A stretch of DNA of 60,000 bases from Branchiostoma floridae (Eukaryota > Chordata > Leptocardii > Amphioxiformes > Branchiostomatidae): the NCBI RefSeq assembly GCF_000003815.2, contig NC_049979.1, forward strand, positions 13,407,605 through 13,467,604, read 5' to 3'. Both the position numbers and the translations under genes were made by a program. Below, piece after piece: positions 57,601 to 60,000 of this stretch; position 1 is the first letter of the stretch, and every line of letters begins with the position of its first letter. The notes under the pieces were generated by a model. That model worked only from the letters and a program-made list of their open reading frames with translations. It was not told where the DNA came from and made no database searches.

Positions 57601-59186
57601 ATTCTCTAATCAAAGTCTGAAACCAAAAAATGCTAGTAGTGGGCCCAAACCTTCACCACTTATTCGCTATACCAAGAGCTATCTACCACTCAAAAATTAT
57701 GACCATAGCTTGACCAGAACATGAAGTGTGAAAAAAGAAAGTTTAACTGCATTACCATAAACAGCCACTGGGAGGCCCATTAATGCATAATCTAGGTTAC
57801 CTTGAACTTCATTTCCCTGACCACTACCCATCTATCAAGCACTATTAGGATCAAAACTACTGTATGTTTATTTCCCAAGCTAGCCAGCAAAGTAAATCTC
57901 AAAGTAAAACTGAATGTCTCTGATAGTTCCAGCAGTAAATGGGTAATGACAGCATTCTTCAGTGTTACAAGCTGCTGGTAACCAATGTGCTCCATATCCT
58001 GAGCGGGAGGTATTGACTTACAGAATCGCATAACCATCACTGATAATAAAGCTACTGTCACTGACAATACTTTACTTAGGCAACAGCAAGTTTTATATCC
58101 CCTGTAGCCTCCAAATCTAATGGATGAAAGCGAAAAGGGGATTGATAAAAAAAGATACCTACCATGTACAAAGTGACACGTGTGGTAGACTACTATCACC
58201 TACCAAGTTGGAAAATACACTCAAGGCTACCACACAGGTGTCACTTCTACAACTACCTAACTAGCTTCACCATGGCTACAGTACCACACAAGTGTCACTT
58301 GTAAAAGTACACTGTACAATCAAGTCTACAACACTACAGATTTTCCCATTTTGGTATTTTCTCTTCATGTTTACCATCTCCTGAGGGGAATTTCTTTCAA
58401 AATCAGGCAAATACTAATAAGCGTGCTGATGTCATCCACAAAATTTATATGATGTGGCATTATAGCAGAAAAGGATGGACGTTAAGTACATAACGCATGC
58501 ACATCTATATGTAGAACCAAAGCTGTTTGCCATGACCAAAAATGGTTTTGATAGTTTGCCTTCCCATTTCTCTACTGGAAATACAATTGATAACTCTCTG
58601 ACTTACCAATGTCCTCGATGAAGCTGAAGTCCTCCTCTGTAGTGTCCAGCTCATCCACAGAGTGAGACAGAACAGCAACAAACCCCTCCTTAAACTCATC
58701 AAAACTAACCTGGGGACAAGAATCATGAACAGTTGGTTAGAAGTGTTGACACTTTAGACTCTAAAATACATAAAAGTACGACTTACTTCAGAAAATGACA
58801 CTTTTCAATCACATTTCATTTTGTACACACTGTAATGTATTGAGGACTAATATTTTTTCATTTCAATTTTTACTTTCAAGCTTTTATCCTTTTGTATCAT
58901 AGTTCTTGTTACACACTCATACATGCATCTTTATTCTGACCAAATAAATTTTTTGTTCACAATGATTTTAACAGACTTTGTCAATTTTTCAACCCCTTAC
59001 CCTGTTGTTGGGGTCCTTGCCAAGCAGTTGTTTGGTGAGGTTGTCTGCCTGGTCGTCCAGCTGCAGGCGGTGGCACAGCTCGCGCAACTCGGCCCTGTCC
59101 AGGTAACCAGTACCGGTGGTGTCACAGCTGTCAAACACCTCCTTCAGCTGGGCTACATACACATCCTGCTCACCCTCATCCATCAT
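31016..59186 (-). CDS. NIN/NINL: Ninein / ninein-like ortholog, centrosomal EF-hand coiled-coil protein
   Basis: I place 28 coding exons with matching phases, about 1,530 codons, one exon cut by an assembly gap. Ninein family proteins sit at the mother-centriole subdistal appendages and anchor microtubules; NINL also binds gamma-tubulin complexes. The N-terminus (QLKEVFDSCDTTGTGYLD) and the C-terminus (SDLLVKDLYVENAQLMKAL, ending VCPAVI) match both vertebrate paralogs. The order is EF-hands (exons 1-7), linker, then coiled coil to the end. Length lies between human NINL (about 1,380) and NIN (about 2,090). The start is the ATG pair at 59186 just inside an exon preceded by an acceptor (CTTCCCAG), so a noncoding 5' exon lies upstream. 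The gene is intact apart from the gap; a DIRS retrotransposon lies in intron 9. Because it resembles both paralogs I read it as the unduplicated ortholog. Confidence 0.92.
34058..38373 (-). CDS. NIN/NINL: NIN/NINL exons 18-23: tandemly duplicated phase-0 coiled-coil exons
   Basis: Exons: 38200-38373, 37185-37418, 36492-36779, 35964-36164, 35274-35447, 34058-34258, encoding 58, 78, 96, 67, 58 and 67 residues, every one beginning and ending in phase 0. Most open with a variant of (A/V/M)EAEF, have F(E/D)xER about 20 residues in, and close with QREKxR just before the donor. Several share the unusual donor GTAGGGG. The encoded protein is continuous charged coiled coil (e.g. EKEREKEAEKQFRNRVQEL). 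Shared edges and donors point to duplication of one ancestral exon. Confidence 0.88.
37995..38140. repeat. Degenerate (ATGG)n minisatellite in NIN/NINL intron
   Basis: Repeated GGATGGATGAA-type strings with interruptions. Simple repeat; no other function evident. Confidence 0.75.
39294..39404. other. Assembly gap (111 N) inside NIN/NINL exon 17
   Basis: Unlike the other three gaps, which are exactly 100 N, this one is 111 N and removes coding sequence. It lies directly after KEKEAMEEAK of exon 17. Confidence 0.95.
39405..44120 (-). CDS. NIN/NINL: NIN/NINL exons 10-17: first coiled-coil stretch, exon 17 partial
   Basis: Exons: 43959-44120, 43591-43720, 43267-43359, 42866-43046, 42345-42440, 40333-40595, 39763-39992, and 39405-39436 continuing into N (39294-39404). 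Heptad-rich Glu/Lys/Leu sequence (YEEKIERLQAEIQKEREF; ELRDKNDELVLEIEELRSQL). It is interrupted by a basic Ser/Thr segment in exons 13-14 (RHVRRRGNK ... RRLPTPKRDTGSS), a likely phosphorylated break between coiled coils at the place where vertebrate NINL also has a non-helical stretch. Exon 15 starts with a phase that fits exon 14 directly. The rest of exon 17, and any exon inside the 41918-42017 gap, cannot be seen. Confidence 0.85.
39624..39788. repeat. 46-bp tandem repeat of an exon end plus splice donor, four copies
   Basis: The + strand string CTGTG(C/T)TTG(T/G)TCTCCA starts at 39624, 39670, 39717 and 39763 (spacings 46, 47, 46). On the coding strand each unit is the end of exon 16 (CAGCTGGAGAACAAGCACAG) followed by GTA, so three of the four copies carry a usable-looking GT donor. 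The proximal copy at 39763 is the one that fits the reading frame of exon 16. The distal copy is decayed and has lost its GT. Confidence 0.85.
41918..42017. other. Assembly gap (100 N) in NIN/NINL intron 14
   Basis: A run of N. Flanking sequence shows no exon edge, but a small exon inside cannot be excluded. Confidence 0.95.
44995..45187 (-). repeat. DIRS right inverted terminal repeat
   Basis: 45040-45187 is the inverted counterpart of 49719-49869 (from ATTATACCTCAT through CTTGTTCGGGAGAGTACC to CCTCGCCATTTT). The extension 44995-45039 is unique to this end and is complementary to part of the internal region. Confidence 0.92.
45286..45407 (-). repeat. DIRS internal complementary region (ICR)
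   Basis: Two parts lie back to back. 45286-45359 is the complement of the outer right ITR (44995-45073), and 45358-45407 is the complement of the outer end of the left ITR (49869 to about 49820). Together they mirror the joined ends of the circular form and are thought to serve as template for completing the ends during DIRS replication. The recombinase stop codon (45400-45402) lies inside it. Confidence 0.92.
45400..48399 (-). CDS. DIRS tyrosine recombinase ORF
   Basis: An open frame of 999 codons; only the last 310 or so (from about 46,330 downward, LILSAWRDSTSRQYQSAW onward) are clearly the recombinase. The core has an N-terminal SAM-like segment (about residues 690-790), then the catalytic set: Arg831 (SPDRGQTL), His942 and Arg945 (HSTRG), Trp968 in the second His/Trp position, and Tyr978 (FQRFYRR), the nucleophile. 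It would integrate the circular DNA. Residues 1 to about 640 overlap the RT frame out of register, are Ser/Arg-rich and have no recognised fold. The real start could therefore lie far downstream of the first ATG, or be reached by reinitiation or frameshifting. Confidence 0.9.
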   Translation of the reverse strand: MHFVPEGTIGRSLGLDPDPAKGRGFTSQGRSFPKASKQSSSSPSCANFSFKFFSSPPCGENVSFCSELGEDDKRQVGPTDRSRLSDRVGVHSFSVCSASDSNKKGRHGQTSRRGSSEYGRERSSVTSRTMCRPIRVNYFSSTKGIRSNASSHKLEISKRTCSKASLQVREPKSGERALAERGFHGYPGFERCLFYNSNLAPRPKVSEIFVARKSLGVPSSPVRTHLFSSCVYESVAPSGGDIEETRVNLGDLSRRHSNSGKVRGAVSKRHRSSKGAARKPRVCLKPRKVSTSALSGGNLSRFHIGFSNYDHFPTREESTESRADLSGSSFSTNPFGKGSSQCHRSAGVHEARDFASAPTLQGLTGLTKRDYGKDRVVRLCNKTDFDSGMRPSMVGHACTKGKRTKSVRPDRHDYFLRRIPTGLGSVLRQPKDRGSVVSRGSAGAHKLVRTEGGLPRPQVLRNKTKSSYSIEARQRYGCSLYKLSGGHKVPNTGGPSPGDVGLGVTERCSSVRTTPARSNQRCSRFVFANLPRQNRVATEQVSVSEGKRSDRQRTLSRFVCVTPECSAAEICGVASRSHGMGSECVRLALGAPRSGVCLSPVRSTVQSSEEDSDRSCDGVTGSASLEVSGMVSQTPGHVVRHSDSPSTESGSAMSTTQRRTSPVVTRSKTSRVANIRRQLEGRGLSKGASELILSAWRDSTSRQYQSAWGQWCSWCDRRGLDPVSGSIESVVEYLAGLFDKGYEYRSIGVARSAISSVHLPVDKYSVGSHPLVTKLLKGVFHRRPPCPRYVEQWDVSRVLMYLMHLCPANSLSLKQLTLKLVSLAALVSPDRGQTLASLDLRYMSKQRDGVSWKVPTLLKTSRQKRPFKKCFWAAFPQDRRLCVFVYLKEYLRRTSPFRVEGEQRLFLSYKRPHRPVASNTIARWIKSVLALAGIDVNTYSAHSTRGASTSAAAAAGVSVASIMKAADWARESTFQRFYRRESDQASYGQAVLSTALESA
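46218..48266 (-). CDS. DIRS reverse transcriptase / RNase H ORF
   Basis: 682 codons. The RT fold spans about residues 85-260, with LDLKDAYF (motif A), FGLTSSP (motif B) and YLDD at 208-211 (catalytic Asp pair). RNase H spans about 368-485, with Asp373 (FSDASLLGWG), Glu405, Asp429 and Asp480. The C-terminal part (SVDLFASRLNAQ, NALDLHW, YAFPPFGL, RVLRKI) is the extension typical of DIRS pol proteins, which some authors compare with Dam-like methyltransferases. All catalytic residues are present. The first ATG lies 24 nt past the gag stop in another frame. The sequence just before it continues the typical DIRS wording, so a longer translated frame is possible. Confidence 0.95.
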   Translation of the reverse strand: MQTFLLSFSPLRPAGRTSLFVRNWERMTSDKWVLQTVRGYQIEWESTPFQFVQPVTQIRKADMAKLVDEEVQSMVEKGAVLQVEPCVGQYVSTIFLVPKASGAMRPVINLKYLNEHVQKHHCKFESLNLVKELWQKGDFMATLDLKDAYFTIPIWHQDRKFLRFSWRGSLWEFQVLPFGLTSSPRVFTKVLRPVVAILRKQGLILVIYLDDILILARSEEQCLKDIAVARELLESLGFVLNLEKSQLVPSQVVTFLGFILDSRTMTIFLPEKKVLKVEQTCLVRLSQQTLSARDLASVIGLLESTRHAILPAPLHYRALQALLNETMERTGSFDSVIRLTLTAACDLQWWVTHVRRVNGRRVFVPTDMTIFSDASLLGWGACCGNQKTGGRWSPAEAQEHINWLELKAAFLGLKCFATKQNHHILLKLDSVTAVAYINCLGGTKSPTLAALALEMWDWALQKGVVLSARHLPGRTNVVADSCSRIFQDKTEWQLNRSVFLKVNAQTGNVLSVDLFASRLNAQLQRYVAWHPDPMAWAVNALDLHWGHLGLAYAFPPFGLLFRVLRKIQTDHATVLLVAPLWRSQAWFPKLLDMLFDTPTLLPRSRDLLCLPHNGEPHPLLPGLRLAVWPISGVSWRVEAFQKGLRSSSCQHGEIAHLASISPLGDNGVAGVIAGVSIPFQAL
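48290..49624 (-). CDS. DIRS gag-like ORF
   Basis: 444 codons starting MLNMPEGGKKKEKKKHLASD. It has a lysine-rich, acidic and Pro/Ser-rich low-complexity first half. A helical middle (about residues 200-370: PEHVRKFVADAF, MITSSLPTGTSPDLFGNTFV) is followed by a Gly/Arg/Tyr/Ser-rich basic tail (YGFRGNNPRYSW, SGGNYRSKFGFGPGP), plausibly nucleic-acid binding. Position and character are those of a DIRS gag-like protein; there is no zinc knuckle. It overlaps the first 110 nt of the long recombinase frame. Assignment rests on position and composition. Confidence 0.8.
   Translation of the reverse strand: MLNMPEGGKKKEKKKHLASDSDKGENSGRKRGTSPDERPKKYLALAAELSARGLPAQHARENLAKEGREGDGSSVEGDDSARRSKSPHVPHGEGEKSPPMPVLDPEARDKEVELNGTESPFPFPPGFDAAGFLQWLRKNLTTQESTPSVAASTSRTGVVGSGRKQPGNLEDGECSEEADSSESEKDEGMSFEYDNPFETDKSEVPEHVRKFVADAFTNKLSFNDCKERMEALPTPSNLEFILKVPQLDSIVNSLLQSGTASSDKSLRDCHEKLLFAAHPLVELLTSVKGSDLPLSPEAVCKTIENTLLFLGTASYMLTQTRREFCGKDMKPEVKKMITSSLPTGTSPDLFGNTFVEKLSTLDQARRTLNKAYPMASSSKAKPTYGFRGNNPRYSWTSNTNSRYSSGKLNAFRSGGNYRSKFGFGPGPSKGSGFHKPGTKFPKSQ
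49719..49869 (-). repeat. DIRS left inverted terminal repeat (promoter end)
   Basis: Upstream of the gag-like frame; begins on the minus strand ATTATACCTCATAATACTCG. It carries a perfect CRE palindrome TGACGTCA at 49740-49747, repeated in the right ITR at 45159-45166. As in other DIRS elements it should hold the promoter for the genomic RNA. Confidence 0.88.
50389..59186 (-). CDS. NIN/NINL: NIN/NINL exons 1-9: EF-hand region
   Basis: Exons, 5' to 3': 59001-59186, 58607-58709, 54797-54999, 53292-53382, 52775-52971, 52246-52493, 51857-51929, 51314-51456, 50389-50529. EF-hand 1 has a full loop (DTTGTGYLDRAE), and its partner is VSFDEFKEGFVAVL. The family signature PKYVKGKKKYGRRSKPDF follows, then a Ser/Arg-rich linker. 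A second EF block has a degenerate loop (ELGVGHSGFLNKAEL), a canonical one (DKDEDGKISLQE, with D1, D3, D5, G6, I8, E12) and DSEGTGYVQADE. EGIQSPMEVLEDLGFELGGK matches the conserved NIN/NINL segment before the first coiled coil, which begins in exons 8-9. The canonical fourth loop suggests real Ca2+ binding; the others are less certain. Confidence 0.9.
53810..54182. repeat. 15-bp motif GGTAACGTTTGTTAC, three copies plus one inverted
   Basis: Exact copies at 53823-53837, 53986-54000 and 54168-54182, in NIN/NINL intron 3. The first is preceded directly by its complement (AACAAACGTTACC, 53810-53822), giving a 26-bp perfect palindrome. Sequence between copies is not repeated. Confidence 0.75.
56749..56852. 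mobile_element. 104-bp hairpin (probable MITE) in NIN/NINL intron 2
   Basis: The left arm GTAGCCTGGTATCCAG, then TAGCTCCCCAGACTCTTCT, pairs with the right arm AGAAGAGTCTTGGGAGCTA, then CTGGATTGCAGGCTAC, around a loop of about 17 nt. The arms are nearly complete and mismatches are few. No clear target duplication found. Confidence 0.65.
57600..57790. repeat. Fragment of the 44276-50204 repeat family
   Basis: CCAAGAGCTATCTACCACTC, ATTATGACCATAGC and a CCAGAACA string follow the same order as in the module at 49900-49985. Old, diverged copy in NIN/NINL intron 2. Confidence 0.55.
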
Positions 59187-59191
59187 GTGCT

Positions 59192-60000
59192 ATCTGGGAA
59201 GGTAAGGTTGAGCGGTCAAGACATGCTGGCTTTCTTCCCAGAAACATATCTAATCAAAGACATCAAGTTCAATGTTACCAGGGAAATGAAATGATTTCCA
59301 CACATATCTTGGATCTGTTCCAGGTTTGATCCAAAGTTACTATGTACAAACTCACCTGCCCACTTAAATCACAAGGATATCAGCTGCAACAAATATCAGA
59401 AGGGAAAATAAGAGTAAAACTGTCTTATGAATGCTACCACTGTCTAAATCTTTTACAGAAAAGGCAACAACAGACATTTTTTGCTAGCTTACCTGCAAAG
59501 GTCAGGTAGAGTAATAGCACAAGAGCACAGCTGCTACAAGCATACACAGAACCCTGCTACTTCACAATTAAACCTCCGTGGGGTTTCCACTTCAAGTCTA
59601 TTTCAAGCACCACACGTGCCCCACACTGGGAGGTTCCTTTCCTTAGAGTGTCTTTGAAAGTTTCTCAGCCATGTCTTGTGGAGAAAGACATTGGCACAAG
59701 TGAGTAGGTTTGAATGTGGAACTGAGAGGACCCAGGGGGAGGATGTGAGGGTCTCAGGGCCAGCAGGATTACACACAGGTACAAAGGGCAGGGTTTGGAT
59801 CAGGTGTCACACCTGCAACAATCAGGGCACCTGAGCAACCTGGATGGTACAGATTTACTTCAAAACCCTGAACAATATGGATAAGATTTGATGTCAATGA
59901 ATCAAAGAACTAAGTCTGAACATACTAAAACAAGTCTTATTAATATGTGGGATGTACGAATTTACATGTCAGTGAAATGAGTTGTTTCGAAATAACAACT
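59192..60000. other. NIN/NINL 5' region, no coding exon seen
   Basis: An acceptor on the minus strand just upstream of the start codon implies at least one untranslated 5' exon further right. Possible minus-strand donors occur near 59355 and 59490. No TATA box or GC island marks a start site, which may lie beyond the window. Confidence 0.4.

Noticed and set aside
1-60000. CRISPR arrays, bacterial operons, tRNA or rRNA genes
   Set aside because: Nothing with the needed repeat-spacer structure, Shine-Dalgarno context or cloverleaf signature was seen; the tandem repeats present have no spacers and the genes are intron-rich.

Overview
This is animal nuclear DNA. Genes are split by many introns of roughly 0.1 to 4 kb with GT..AG borders. 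The proteins are clear bilaterian orthologs (LCLAT1, EIF5, ninein family), and the non-coding space is full of MITEs, tandem repeats, a LINE tail and a complete DIRS retrotransposon. A single gene equally like vertebrate NIN and NINL, plus an opsin-like receptor, points to an invertebrate deuterostome, most likely a cephalochordate (Branchiostoma). The species call is inference, not read directly. Four runs of N (13161-13260, 20914-21013, 39294-39404, 41918-42017) are assembly gaps.

Layout. 1-8.1 kb has no confident gene. It holds a promoter-like block with two perfect CArG boxes (about 1.06-1.10 kb), a diverged duplication, a decayed coding remnant, a ~100-bp tandem array and two related foldback MITEs. 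At 8.1-10.7 kb (+) is a five-exon opsin-like class A GPCR. At 10.9-13.2 kb are tandem and G-rich repeats. At 13.6-17.0 kb (+) is LCLAT1, a lysocardiolipin acyltransferase, whose model needs a 10-nt microexon. At 20.8-28.8 kb (+) is EIF5, ten coding exons, with a CRE/CCAAT promoter region, a weak-context uORF overlapping the start codon, and a LINE 3' end in the first coding intron.

31.0-59.2 kb (-) is one large gene, the NIN/NINL (ninein / ninein-like) ortholog. I place 28 coding exons, about 1,530 codons, one cut by an assembly gap: EF-hands first, then long coiled coils, several in tandemly duplicated phase-0 exons, then the conserved family C-terminus. It converges on EIF5, with both 3' ends lying between 28.8 and 31.0 kb.

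The most striking item is in NIN/NINL intron 9: an apparently complete DIRS-type tyrosine-recombinase retrotransposon (about 44,992-49,869) with open gag-like, RT/RNase H and recombinase frames, inverted terminal repeats and an internal complementary region. It is nested in an older TA-flanked repeat, which allows the empty site to be inferred. The cellular genes are not an operon or pathway; the retrotransposon is the only tightly integrated multi-gene system here.
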